A DNA stretch of 51,643 bases from Nocardiopsis xinjiangensis YIM 90004 (GCF_000341145.1 NZ_ANBE01000022.1:1-51643); one strand, 5' to 3'. Shown: positions 1 through 8,198, counted from the first letter of the stretch. The notes: generated from the letters alone by a model not told the origin. Numbers and translations are program-made.

Positions 1-186
1 GCCGGTGCCGTCGCCGATCTCGTCGTGTTCGATCCCGACACCATCGCCGCACGCGCCACTTTCGACGACCCGTGCCGTACGCCGGTCGGTATCGAGCACG
101 TCCTGGTCAGTGGTGAGTTCACGGTCCGCGACGGCCGGCGTACCGAACGGCTCCCGGGGCGTTCCGTGCGCCGGAACGGGCCGTGA
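1..186 (+). CDS. Amidohydrolase / D-aminoacylase-like, C-terminal fragment
   Basis: An open frame enters at base 1 and stops with TGA at 184-186, giving the last 61 residues of a protein that begins outside the window. It has the C-terminal strand typical of the amidohydrolase superfamily, especially N-acyl-D-amino-acid deacylases: ADLVVFDPDTI, then FDDPCRTPVGIEHVLVSG and a V-x-x-G-R tail. These segments form the beta-sandwich next to the metal-dependent TIM barrel. The catalytic residues lie outside the window, so substrate cannot be judged. The family is fairly secure; the D-aminoacylase subtype is inferred. Confidence 0.75.
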   Translation, partial: AGAVADLVVFDPDTIAARATFDDPCRTPVGIEHVLVSGEFTVRDGRRTERLPGRSVRRNGP

Positions 187-232
187 CCGAGCGAGGGCCC
201 GGCCCCCGACCGGCCCGCGCCCGCCGCGGCCC

Positions 233-547
233 TCAGCCGATGACGACCGCTCCGGCCAGGACCGGATCGCCGAAGCTCACCGAACCATGGCCGGAGGCGA
301 GGGCCCGGCTGCTCTGGCAGCTCGTCCCCGCGAACAGGGCGAACCGCACCTTGCTGTCGCTGTTGATCGTGACGACCCCGCCCTGACCGGTCTCGAGGGG
401 CCGGCAGCCGCCGTTCTCGACGATCTGCTCGTGGCCGGACTCGAAGACGACGCGGATCGTGTTCTTGTCGTCCTTGTTCGACATCCCCGAGATCGCACCG
501 GCGATGGTGGCGGACATGGTGGCGAGGTTCGCAGGGCGAATCGGCAC
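233..547 (-). CDS. Small hypothetical protein
   Basis: This small gene gives 104 residues from a GTG start preceded by AAGGGG at about 7 nt. I chose this start over an upstream in-frame ATG at 622 because of that ribosome-binding site. The protein starts VPIRPANLATMSATIAGAIS and continues into a beta-rich, polar domain with two cysteines (near NGGCRPLE and GTSCQSS). There is no convincing signal peptide or membrane segment. I do not recognise the family. It is convergent with the amidohydrolase on its left. A perfect inverted repeat (598-618) lies about 50 bases upstream and may be its operator. The gene call is supported by the start context and the sensible residue composition, but not by homology. 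Confidence 0.55.
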   Translation of the reverse strand: MPIRPANLATMSATIAGAISGMSNKDDKNTIRVVFESGHEQIVENGGCRPLETGQGGVVTINSDSKVRFALFAGTSCQSSRALASGHGSVSFGDPVLAGAVVIG

Positions 548-597
548 AGGGTTCCCCTTTTCTGCCGGGCCTTCCAGGCACGGAGGTCCCAGCCGCG

Positions 598-618
598 CAC
601 GGAGTTGGTTACTCCGTG
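598..618. promoter_or_regulatory. Perfect 8-bp inverted repeat upstream of a small gene
   Basis: CACGGAGT and ACTCCGTG flank a five-base spacer (TGGTT). The dyad lies about 50 bases ahead of the GTG start at 547 on the minus strand. The size and spacing suit a homodimeric repressor such as a TetR or GntR family member. No regulator gene is adjacent, so the role is inferred. Confidence 0.4.
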
Positions 619-777
619 TCATTTAGCTACAGGGGTGTGGAGAACAGGCGCAGCTCAGGCGGAGTGTCGGCCAATTTCTCCGGTGACGGACCGTTGGCAA
701 CGCGGCCCGGATCCTCTAAAATCTGCCCAGAGCGCCGTCGCGGCCCGTCGGAGGCCGGAACACCGGAGGAGGAGCAC

Positions 778-1077
778 GTGTACTACGTCCTGCTCCTCGC
801 CATGGAGTTCCTGGCCCTGGGGGCCCTGCCCTCCGACCTGGTCACCGCGCTGGCCCCCGGAACCCTCGCCCTGGTGGCGGTCGCCGCCGCGTCCTGCCTC
901 GTCCTGTACCTGGTTCGGGGCCTGACGCCCTGGCCCACCGGTGAGGCCGCCGCGGACGCCGCACGTGCGATGCGCCGTAGGTCCGAACGCCTGCAGGTCG
1001 TCACGTTGTGCGATCCCGCGGCAGCGGGCAAGCCCCGTCCCAGAGCGCCAGGAGCGGTCCCCGCGACCGCTCGCTGA
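778..1077 (+). CDS. DUF6412-like small membrane protein
   Basis: A 99-residue protein begins at GTG 778, which has a strong GGAGGAG ribosome-binding site five bases upstream. It has two hydrophobic segments: residues about 2-15 (YYVLLLAMEFLALGALPSDL) and about 22-42 (a run rich in A, V and L ending LVLYLVRG). A basic, cytoplasmic-looking tail follows. It resembles the DUF6412 proteins of Streptomyces and relatives, which are usually encoded next to a second YidC/Oxa1 insertase; that gene follows here at 1290. The pairing suggests a shared role, perhaps helping insertase function or using it, but no function is established. The family assignment is from memory of this gene pair and is moderate. 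Confidence 0.6.
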   Translation: MYYVLLLAMEFLALGALPSDLVTALAPGTLALVAVAAASCLVLYLVRGLTPWPTGEAAADAARAMRRRSERLQVVTLCDPAAAGKPRPRAPGAVPATAR

Positions 1078-1289
1078 CCTCCGCCCGGTCCCGCCGGAAC
1101 CCTCGCATGCAGCCGCGCCCTCATCGGGCGTTCCCGTGCTGCCGTGTCCGGGGAAGTGCCTGATCGGGCAGTTCTCATCCGGAGAGTGCGTTCCCGGGGG
1201 AACCCTGTTCGGAAGAGCCTGCGCCCGAGGCGTGGGAGTGAGCGGTCCGACGTCCCTACCGCATCCGTTCCGGACGAAGGGCCCCACCC

Positions 1290-2012
1290 TTGTACAGCTT
1301 CGCTCCCATCGCGGCCGCCATGGACCTGGTCTCCTCGGCCCTGGCCGCCCTCACCGCACTGCTCACCCCCGTCGTTCCCGCCGCCGCGGCAGGCCTGTCC
1401 GTCGTGCTCCTGACCGTGGGGGTGCGCCTGCTGCTGGTCCCTGTCGGCATCGCCCAGGTACGTGCCGAGAAGGTGCGGGCCCGCATCGCACCCGAGTTGG
1501 CGCGCATCGGCTCCCGCCATCGCGAGGACCCGGAGAAGATGCTCGCCGAACAGCGCAGGGTCTACTCCGAGGCCGGTTCCTCACCCTTCGCCGGCTGCCT
1601 GCCCGCGCTCGCGCAGATGCCCGTGGTCCTGGCCCTGTACGGCGTCTTCATCGGTGCCTCCGGGGGCGCGGATCCCCTGCTGTCCCACACCTTCGGCGGC
1701 GTCGAGCTCGGGTCGGCCCTGATCCCGTTCGCCCAGGGGGTCTCGGTGGAACCGGTCTTCGCGCTGCTCATCGCCTTCCTCGCCCTGGTCGCCTGGGCCC
1801 AGCGCACCTACGTCATGCTTCCGACGATGCGGACCGACCCCACCGCGGACGGACAGGGCCGGCCGCCGATGCCGGGCCTCCTCACCTACATGCCTTACGT
1901 GACCGCGGTGATCGCCGCGTTCGTGCCCTTGGCGGCCGGGCTCTACCTGCTGGTCTCCACCGCGTGGGCGCTGGGGGAGCGGCTCGTGCTGCGCCGGGTG
2001 CTGCCGGACTGA
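1290..2012 (+). CDS. YidC/Oxa1-family membrane insertase (short paralogue)
   Basis: This 240-residue protein starts at a TTG with only a weak AAGGG upstream. It has the Oxa1/Alb3/YidC core: a first membrane helix (SVVLLTVGVRLLLVPVGIAQ, about residues 37-56) with the positively charged groove residue R in VGVRLLL, then a cytoplasmic hairpin rich in charged residues (EKVRARIAPELARIGSRH). The FAGCLPALAQMPVVLALYGVF segment and further helices near the C terminus follow. The family inserts and folds proteins in the cytoplasmic membrane. It has no periplasmic domain, as expected for Gram-positives, and is shorter than the main YidC that normally lies in the rpmH-rnpA locus. It is therefore most likely a specialised second copy acting with the DUF6412 protein just upstream. 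Confidence 0.85.
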   Translation: MYSFAPIAAAMDLVSSALAALTALLTPVVPAAAAGLSVVLLTVGVRLLLVPVGIAQVRAEKVRARIAPELARIGSRHREDPEKMLAEQRRVYSEAGSSPFAGCLPALAQMPVVLALYGVFIGASGGADPLLSHTFGGVELGSALIPFAQGVSVEPVFALLIAFLALVAWAQRTYVMLPTMRTDPTADGQGRPPMPGLLTYMPYVTAVIAAFVPLAAGLYLLVSTAWALGERLVLRRVLPD

Positions 2013-2051
2013 TCCGCGGGCGGGCCGGGAGCCGGGCCCTTTCCGAGACAG

Positions 2052-2083
2052 CGGTGCCCGGGACCGCTCGGCCCCGGGCACCG
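2052..2083. terminator. Bidirectional hairpin between convergent genes
   Basis: CGGTGCCCGGG and CCCGGGCACCG form a perfect 11-bp stem with a ten-base loop. It lies between the stop of the YidC-like gene and the stop of the SodC gene, so it can serve both. No U-tract follows, as is common in high-GC actinomycetes. Confidence 0.6.
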
Positions 2084-2132
2084 GTGGTTCTGTCCCGGCC
2101 GGTTCCGGTTCGGCCGGTTCTGCGTCCGTGGA

Positions 2133-2747
2133 TCAGAACTCCACGGTCACGCAGCCCAACCGGTCGCCGGCCTGGCCGGCCTCGCCCTCCTCGGTGCCGG
2201 TGTGCTCCTCGTGCAACACCAGGGACTGCGCCTCGCCCTCGCGGAACTGCCACGGGACGGTGGCCGTTGCGTCACCGTTGCCACTGTCGTCGGTGGTGAA
2301 GTCCAGCCACACCTCGTTGTCGGGGTTGGCGTACTCGGGGTCGGCGGAGGGGTTGTCCTCGTCGGCGGCCGGGTCGACCTCGTCCTGGTAGTGCGGGCCC
2401 GAGTCGCCGGGGTCGTCGCCACAGGGCTCGGTGTGCACGTGGGCACCGAAGTCGCGGTCGGGCTCCAACCCGGTCGCGGTGAACTGGACCTCGCTCTCCT
2501 CCTCCGTGGTGCTGACCTGCACGTCGGCGGTGGCGCCCTCCGGGACGGCCATCTCGTCGTAGGTGACCGCGCCGGCGCCCTCGCCGGGCGGGAGGAAGGT
2601 CGCGGCGGTCACGCTGGGGGAGCTCGTGGGCTCGGCGACCGATTCCTCGTCCCCCGCGGCGCCGCTGGTGTCGGGCCCCTCGTCCGAGCACCCTGCGGCG
2701 AGCAGTGCGGTCAGGGCAAGGCCGGTGGCGACCTGAATCGTGCGCAT
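2133..2747 (-). CDS. SodC-family superoxide dismutase-like lipoprotein, zinc site missing
   Basis: A 204-residue exported lipoprotein. The start MRTIQVATGLALTALLAAGC has a lipobox ending at Cys20, and GGGAG lies upstream of the ATG. An acidic, threonine-rich linker precedes a Cu/Zn superoxide dismutase fold: FGAHVHTEPCG gives two copper histidines (103, 105) and a disulfide cysteine (109), GPHYQ gives the bridging histidine (119), LVLHEEHT the fourth copper histidine (179), and Cys199 completes the disulfide. The family dismutates superoxide outside the cell. The histidines that usually bind zinc after the bridging histidine are absent: that region reads PDNEVWLDF. The protein is therefore like Cu-only SODs. 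The call of enzyme versus copper-binding relative is not decided by the sequence. Confidence 0.85.
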   Translation of the reverse strand: MRTIQVATGLALTALLAAGCSDEGPDTSGAAGDEESVAEPTSSPSVTAATFLPPGEGAGAVTYDEMAVPEGATADVQVSTTEEESEVQFTATGLEPDRDFGAHVHTEPCGDDPGDSGPHYQDEVDPAADEDNPSADPEYANPDNEVWLDFTTDDSGNGDATATVPWQFREGEAQSLVLHEEHTGTEEGEAGQAGDRLGCVTVEF

Positions 2748-2988
2748 GGCGGGACTCCCGGTGTCTTCTCGACGGCTGTCCGCAGTGTTACCCAAGGTGT
2801 TTATCTGATAACTGTGCGTGCGAAATGTCTGCCTCGGAGGTTCCGAGGGGTGTGCGCGCCCGATGCGGGACCCTCGGGTGCGACGCTCCGGATACTACCG
2901 GTCACGCTCGGCATGCTTGGCGGGGGGTTGATCGCGGTTCGGATCCGGCCCTGGGGCGGGGTTTCGGCATGCAGGCGGGGGTGAATTA

Positions 2989-3004
2989 TGTAACGGATAT
3001 CACA
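2989..3004. promoter_or_regulatory. Crp-like palindrome before the symporter gene
   Basis: TGTAA-CGGATA-TCACA differs at one base from the Crp consensus TGTGA-N6-TCACA. It ends 16 bases before the GTG start at 3021, in an AT-richer patch. Its position, overlapping the likely leader, would suit repression or a downstream roadblock more than classical activation. This is a motif match only. Confidence 0.35.
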
Positions 3005-3020
3005 TTGAAGGGTGTGAAGC

Positions 3021-4616
3021 GTGAGCCAGCCACCAGATCCACCGACGCCCGGGAGCACCGACAACCCCGCGAACACCGAAGCCGCCGCCGACGGAGAGCT
3101 CGAGCGCAACACCATCGTGCGCCGCGTGATCGGCCTCCTGCTCGGCCCGTTGCTCGGCCTGGCCGTCTTCATGGCGATGCCCGAGATCCCGTTGCCCGTC
3201 GAAGGCGACGACGGGTCCATGGCGCCGACCGGTGACTTGTCGCCCAACGCCGCCATCGTGGCCGCCGTCGCCGTGATCATGGCCGTGTGGTGGATGACCG
3301 AGGCCCTACCCTTGCCGGCCACGGCACTGCTGCCCCTGGCGGTCTTCCCCATCGTCCTGGAGGGCACCTCCATCGACGACGTCACCGCTCCCTACGCCAA
3401 CGACATCATCTTCCTGTTCATGGGCGGGTTCGTGATCGCACTGGCGATGCAGCGGTGGAACCTGCACAAACGGGTCGCGCTCTCCATCGTCGCCGCCGTG
3501 GGAACCGGGCCGGTCAGCATCATCGGCGGCTTCATGCTCGCCACCGCTTTCATCACCATGTGGGTCTCCAACACGGCGACCGCCATGATGATGTTGCCGA
3601 TCGGCCTCGCCGTCATCGGTCTCGTCACCCAGCTCAGGGACGGCCGCACCGACGCCAACTTCGCGACCGCCCTCATGCTGGGCATCGCTTACGCCTCGTC
3701 GATCGGCTCGGTGTCCACCCTCATCGGTACTCCGCCCAACGCCTTCATGGCCGGTTACCTGTCACAGGAGCACGACATCACCCTCGGCTTCGGTCAGTGG
3801 ATGATCGTCGGCGCCCCGCTCGCGGCCCTCTTCCTCGTCCTGTGCTGGATCCTGCTGACCAAGATCGTCTACCCGCCCGAGACCAAGGACCTCGGAGAGG
3901 CCCACTCGCACATCCGTCGGGAACTGCGCGGCCTCGGCCCCATGTCGCGCGGAGAGTGGACCGTCCTGGCCGTGTTCGTCTGTACGGCTGCGGCCTGGAT
4001 CTTCATCCCGCTCCTGGCCGGGACCGAGGGCATCGGCGGGGCACTGCCGTGGCTGGGAAACTTCACCGACGGTGGAATCGCCATCGCAGCGGCCGTCGTC
4101 CTGTTCATCATCCCCGTCGACGGGCGCCGCGGTGTGCGCGCCATCGACTGGGAACAGGCCGTCAAACTGCCGTGGGGCGTGCTCCTGCTCTTCGGCGGCG
4201 GGCTGAGCCTGTCCGCCCAGTTCGGTTCCAGCGGCCTGAGCCTGTGGGTCGGTGAACGGGTCGAAGGGTTGGGCGAGGTCCCCGGCTGGGTGTTCATCCT
4301 CATCGTCGCCGGTATCGTCCTGTTGCTGACCGAGCTGACCAGCAATACGGCCACGGCATCGATCTTCGTCCCGGTCATGGCGGGTGTGGCCCTGGGCCTG
4401 AACTTGCCGGTCCTGACCCTGGTCGTGCCGGCCGCGCTCGTGGCGAGCCTGGCCTTCATGCTGCCGGTCGCCACCCCGCCGAACGCGATCGTGTTCGGGA
4501 CCGGCTACATCCGTATCGGACAGATGGTCAAGGCCGGGATCCTGTTGAACATCGTGTCCCTCTTCCTGGTGCTCGCCACCATGTACACGACCGTGCTCTG
4601 GGTCTTCGGCCTGTGA
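3021..4616 (+). CDS. DASS-family (SLC13) Na+/dicarboxylate symporter
   Basis: A 531-residue membrane transporter with a GTG start preceded by GAAGGG. It has about a dozen hydrophobic segments. The two family signature repeats are both visible: WVSNTATAMMMLPIG (about residues 177-191) and ELTSNTATASIFVPVM (about 438-453), each with the Ser-Asn-Thr motif that binds sodium and substrate carboxylates. MTEALPLPATALLPL near residue 90 is another conserved DASS segment. Members import succinate, malate, fumarate or citrate by coupling to sodium. The polar N-terminal tail of about 30 residues is cytoplasmic. It stands alone, is divergent from the SodC gene, and has a Crp-like site just upstream, so catabolite-linked control is plausible. 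The exact substrate is not known. Confidence 0.92.
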   Translation: MSQPPDPPTPGSTDNPANTEAAADGELERNTIVRRVIGLLLGPLLGLAVFMAMPEIPLPVEGDDGSMAPTGDLSPNAAIVAAVAVIMAVWWMTEALPLPATALLPLAVFPIVLEGTSIDDVTAPYANDIIFLFMGGFVIALAMQRWNLHKRVALSIVAAVGTGPVSIIGGFMLATAFITMWVSNTATAMMMLPIGLAVIGLVTQLRDGRTDANFATALMLGIAYASSIGSVSTLIGTPPNAFMAGYLSQEHDITLGFGQWMIVGAPLAALFLVLCWILLTKIVYPPETKDLGEAHSHIRRELRGLGPMSRGEWTVLAVFVCTAAAWIFIPLLAGTEGIGGALPWLGNFTDGGIAIAAAVVLFIIPVDGRRGVRAIDWEQAVKLPWGVLLLFGGGLSLSAQFGSSGLSLWVGERVEGLGEVPGWVFILIVAGIVLLLTELTSNTATASIFVPVMAGVALGLNLPVLTLVVPAALVASLAFMLPVATPPNAIVFGTGYIRIGQMVKAGILLNIVSLFLVLATMYTTVLWVFGL

Positions 4617-4652
4617 ACACCCCCGTTCCCCGTCCGTGCCAGGGCGGAAGCG

Positions 4653-4674
4653 GGGCCGTACCGGGGCACGGCCC
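4653..4674 (+). terminator. Hairpin after the symporter gene
   Basis: GGGCCGT and ACGGCCC form a perfect seven-base-pair stem around an eight-base loop, 36 bases after the symporter stop and before the next gene. No U-tract is seen. Confidence 0.35.
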
Positions 4675-4727
4675 GCCGCGGGGATCCGGCAGACTGGTGC
4701 AACCACGACCTTCGTTGAACAGGCGAC

Positions 4728-5348
4728 ATGCGAACGATCAGACGCGGCGGCGAACACGAGACCGAGATCAAGAAGTCCCGGTTCATCTGTGCCCTGGCAC
4801 GGGTGGACAGCGAGGACGCCGCCCGCGCGTTCATCGCCGACCGGCGCAAGGAGCACTGGAGCGCCGCCCACAACTGCACCGCCTACGTGCTCGGCGAGGA
4901 CGGCGACGTGCAGCGCTCCAGCGACGACGGTGAACCCGGAGGCACTGCGGGTGTACCCATGCTCGAGGTCCTGCGCCACCGCGCACTCACCGACACCGTC
5001 GCCGTCGTCACGCGCTACTTCGGTGGGATCAAGCTCGGCGCCGGCGGTCTCATCCGTGCCTACGGGAACTCCGTGTCGGCCGCCGTCGACGAGTTCGGGG
5101 TCCTGGAACGGCGTGTTCTGCTGCTGGTGGACGTCCTCGCCGACTACGTGCTCGGCGGGCGATTGGAGAGCGACCTGCGCGATTCCCCCTACACCGTCCG
5201 CGGGGTCTCCTACGAGGCGCGTGTATGCATCGGGGTCGCCCTGCCCGAGGACGGACTCGAGGAGTTCGGGGTGTGGCTCGCCGAGATCACCGGGGGCAGG
5301 GCCGACCACGAGGTGAAGGGCACCACCGTCGTGGAGGTCGAACCCTAG
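4728..5348 (+). CDS. YigZ/IMPACT-family protein
   Basis: A 206-residue protein with the UPF0029/IMPACT N-terminal domain. Signature segments are HNCTAYVLGEDG, SSDDGEPGGTAGVPMLEVL (about residues 64-82) and VVTRYFGGIKLGAGGLIRAY (about 93-112). A smaller ferredoxin-like C-terminal domain (DUF1949 type) covers the last 70 residues. Length fits bacterial YigZ (about 205 residues). The family is linked to translation control and proline-dipeptidase gene fusions in other bacteria, but the biochemical role is unclear. It seems to be transcribed alone, and there is no strong ribosome-binding site ahead of the ATG. Confidence 0.92.
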   Translation: MRTIRRGGEHETEIKKSRFICALARVDSEDAARAFIADRRKEHWSAAHNCTAYVLGEDGDVQRSSDDGEPGGTAGVPMLEVLRHRALTDTVAVVTRYFGGIKLGAGGLIRAYGNSVSAAVDEFGVLERRVLLLVDVLADYVLGGRLESDLRDSPYTVRGVSYEARVCIGVALPEDGLEEFGVWLAEITGGRADHEVKGTTVVEVEP

Positions 5349-5475
5349 AACCCCTGGCGCGCACCGGAACCCCGGCCAAGGGGCGGTAACGAGCGGGGAC
5401 CGGTGTGTGTCGATCCTCCGGCGCTCGGCTTAGGATTTGCCGTGATACGTCATCGTTCATGGGGAGTGACGAACC

Positions 5476-6978
5476 ATGCGCAGCTCACGCGTGCCCCTCG
5501 CCTGTGGCATCGCGGTGTTGCTGGTGACCGGCTGCACGGATGACCCCGAGCCACCCGAACCGCAGGGCGGGGATGAGCAGCCCTCGCCGCCGCCGACCGA
5601 GTTCCGGGGCGAGGTGCCTCCCGGGCTGGACGGGGAGATCCTGCGCCACCTGCACGGTGAGGACGCGGACGTGCACCCCGTGCTCGACGACGGGGGCGTG
5701 CGTATCAGCCCTGTCGGGGGCGCCTTCCTCATCAGCTCCGACGGCGGGGACCAGCACCTCCTGCACGACGCCGCGACCGGCGAGGCCCTGTGGGAGGGCG
5801 AGGCCGGGTTCCGCGGTTTCGCCTCCGACTCCGCCGGAGACCCCGTCCTGCTCATGGCCGACTCCGACGACGTGCCCTTCGTGCTCGATCCCGAGGGCGA
5901 ACAGGTGTGGACCGCCGAGGACGCCGACGAGGTCTACCTGGACGGGCGGGCCGTCGACTACCCCGACGAGTGGTCCGCCGAGGAACCCGGCGGTGCCTTC
6001 ACCGTCTCCGACACCGACGGCGACGAGCTGTGGAGCTACGACTTCGAGCCCCCCGAGGACGGCTCCGAGGAGGGCGGGGACGGGGGCAGCTCCGAGGAGG
6101 ACTCCAGCGAGGACTCCGACGAGGGCTCTGAGGACGGTGACGGCGGGGACTCCGAGGACGAGGGCACCGGACCGCCCCTGGGCGTTCCCGTGGCCGCGTG
6201 GGACGACACGGTGCTGCTGAGCGACGGTGACTCCGCCCTGGGCGCCCACTCCCTGGACCCCGACGAGGCCGGCGAGGACCTGTGGTCGGTCACCGGCCAG
6301 GACGAGGAGCTCGACCTGCCCGACACCGCCACCGGCGCCGTCCCGCAGATCCTCGGGCAGTACGACCTTCCCGGAAACGAGGACGCCGAGGAGACCGACG
6401 GGACCGACGGGAACGGGGACGGCGCGCAGGACAGCGACCAGGACAGCCCCGACGACGGCCTGCTCCTGTTGCGCTGGGCCCAACCCGAGGCACCTTCCAT
6501 CCTGTCGGCCCACGATCTCGATACCGGCGAGACCCGGTGGAGGCTCCAGGAGCCCGGCACCAACCCGGCCGCCGAACCCTTCGCCGCCGCAGGCGCCACC
6601 GGAAGCCTCTACGACGAGGAGACCGGGACCCTGCTGCTGCAGCAGGCCAGCGGAGCCGCATCCTCCATCGCCGTCGACCTCGCCGAGGGGGAGGAACGCT
6701 GGGGCCTGGAGGACGAAGACACCGCGATCTCCCCCGCCTTCGCCCACGACGGGCTCGTCTACGGAGACCAGCGCGGCGGGGACACCGACAGTTCCCAGCT
6801 GGTGCTGGACGCCGTCACCATGGACGTCGTCGACGACGAACTCTCCGCGCGGGTGGAGGCCGTGACCGGGAGCGGGCACGCGATCCTCGTCCAGGACCGC
6901 CAGCGCTTCGTCCACGGCCCGCCTCCGGGCGAGGACACCGATGAGGAGGAGGCCTCGGAGTCCCCCGAGGAGGACTGA
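5476..6978 (+). CDS. PQQ-like beta-propeller lipoprotein
   Basis: A 500-residue lipoprotein with GGGGAG nine bases before the ATG. The signal peptide ends in the lipobox LLVTGC, so the mature protein should be anchored to the outer face of the membrane by Cys17. The rest has repeats of the PQQ/quinoprotein-like type, visible as L-x-x-x-D-x-x-T-G-E/D-x-x-W (for example HDAATGEALWEGEAGF and HDLDTGETRWRLQEPG). Two very acidic, serine/glycine-rich insertions (about residues 194-225 and 307-330) break the propeller, and the C terminus is also acidic. No enzyme motif for PQQ or metal binding is evident, so it is more likely a structural or BamB-like binding protein. Function is not known. Confidence 0.8.
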   Translation: MRSSRVPLACGIAVLLVTGCTDDPEPPEPQGGDEQPSPPPTEFRGEVPPGLDGEILRHLHGEDADVHPVLDDGGVRISPVGGAFLISSDGGDQHLLHDAATGEALWEGEAGFRGFASDSAGDPVLLMADSDDVPFVLDPEGEQVWTAEDADEVYLDGRAVDYPDEWSAEEPGGAFTVSDTDGDELWSYDFEPPEDGSEEGGDGGSSEEDSSEDSDEGSEDGDGGDSEDEGTGPPLGVPVAAWDDTVLLSDGDSALGAHSLDPDEAGEDLWSVTGQDEELDLPDTATGAVPQILGQYDLPGNEDAEETDGTDGNGDGAQDSDQDSPDDGLLLLRWAQPEAPSILSAHDLDTGETRWRLQEPGTNPAAEPFAAAGATGSLYDEETGTLLLQQASGAASSIAVDLAEGEERWGLEDEDTAISPAFAHDGLVYGDQRGGDTDSSQLVLDAVTMDVVDDELSARVEAVTGSGHAILVQDRQRFVHGPPPGEDTDEEEASESPEED

Positions 6979-7520
6979 GGCCCGGGGGACTCCGTCCCGT
7001 CGACCGGAGGCCGTACCAGCGTTCGCTCGGTACCCGACGGTCGTGAGGAAGGGCCGGTCCAGGAGTGAAGCCTTCGGGCGGCCTCCTCCAGGGGATGGTG
7101 GCACCACGCTTCCGGGCCACCGAACGGAGGAGCCTCGGTTCAGAGACGGGCGGGCCGGCGCTGCCGCCCCTGACGCTCACGGTCGCGCGGGTCCGGGATG
7201 CGTGGGGCCGGGATGCGGCAGGAAACGAGTTGCCGGCCACGGCCCCGGGCGGCACGTTAGCCGTCGCGGGTCACCGTGTTTTCAGTTGTGGTTCACCGAT
7301 CCTTCCTCGGGCGGCTGCGGAAGCCGGTTCCAAAAAGGGTCAGGGTTTTTCCCGGCTCGGCGGGGTTGCGCGCGAGGGCGAGGTTCAGAATTCAACAACC
7401 CCGCATTGTTGCAATTGGCCCGAATGCACCCGTTTTCTTTTCTCTCCGGGAGGCGCTCGGTGCAGAGAAAAGCCCGGCGCGCTCCGACGGTGGACCGGCG
7501 GAGCCGGGGACGGCCCGTGC
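6979..7520. other. Convergent intergenic region, AT-richer in its right half
   Basis: About 540 bases lie between two convergent genes. I see no gene here that I can support. The part from about 7270 to 7470 is much richer in A and T than its surroundings and holds the CTTTTCTCT/AGAGAAAAG inverted repeat listed separately. Open frames crossing the area have no start signals or family features. Confidence 0.5.
7437..7472 (-). terminator. Inverted repeat downstream of the DUF4333-like gene
   Basis: CTTTTCTCT (7437-7445) and AGAGAAAAG (7464-7472) are a perfect nine-base inverted repeat with an 18-base spacer. It lies 49 bases past the stop of the minus-strand lipoprotein gene. The transcript from that gene would end in a U-rich arm, which is unusual for this genome and compatible with a terminator. 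Confidence 0.4.
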
Positions 7521-8198
7521 TCAGTACCCGGGAGCGACCACGATCCCGCCCTGCATGTGGGGTGCGACCACCCACTCGTCGGCCTCTCCGTCGACGAGGG
7601 CGTGGCAGTCGATGTCGAGCGTGTCCAGCTCGTCCTGCTCTTCCTGGGAGACGCGCACCAGCGGATCCATGTCGCAGTACACGTCCTCGGCCTCGGCCTG
7701 GTGACGGATCGAGTCCTCGACGTGGTCGCGTACCACCGGCATCTCGGTGAGAGCGCTCTGGTACCGGGTCGTGTATCCGCCGACCTCACCGAGCTCCACG
7801 TGCTGTTCGAAGTCCTCGCCCAGGAACGTGACGGTGCAGGTGAACTGCTCGCCCTCCTCGTGTTCGAAGGAGGGGCAGTCCCACGTGGCGTCCTCGTCGA
7901 TGACACCGGCCGTGCGCGTCAGCTCGTCGGTGGCCCGTGCGCCCAGCGTCTCGGCCAGGTCGTCGCTGCCCTCGGGCCGGAGCTCGTCCAGCTCCTCGGG
8001 GGCCACACCGGGCTCCTCGTCCGGGATCGGGCCGTTGCGCCACTCGACCGTGTCGGCGGCGGCTTCCTGCTGCTCCTCCTCGGCGGGCGTTCCGTCCTCC
8101 TCGGAGGCCTCCTCGGCCCCGCAGGCGGCCAGTGCAAGGGCAGTGCCGACGGCCGTCAGGGCGAGGGGCAGGCGCCGACGGGGTGCGGGGGTCTTCAT
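7521..8198 (-). CDS. DUF4333-like secreted lipoprotein
   Basis: A 225-residue lipoprotein. I chose MKTPAPRRRLPLALTAVGTA as the start because it gives a proper signal peptide with lipobox LAAC; the frame stays open about 70 codons further upstream without signal. An acidic linker follows (residues about 28-75). The C-terminal half has the paired-cysteine pattern of DUF4333 domains: TWDCPSFEHEEGEQFTCTVTF, with two cysteines that may form a disulfide, then another Cys pair near EDVYCDMDP and DIDCHALVD. DUF4333 proteins are common exported proteins of actinomycetes with no known function. It is convergent with the PQQ lipoprotein and divergent from mutA. Confidence 0.65.
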   Translation of the reverse strand: MKTPAPRRRLPLALTAVGTALALAACGAEEASEEDGTPAEEEQQEAAADTVEWRNGPIPDEEPGVAPEELDELRPEGSDDLAETLGARATDELTRTAGVIDEDATWDCPSFEHEEGEQFTCTVTFLGEDFEQHVELGEVGGYTTRYQSALTEMPVVRDHVEDSIRHQAEAEDVYCDMDPLVRVSQEEQDELDTLDIDCHALVDGEADEWVVAPHMQGGIVVAPGY

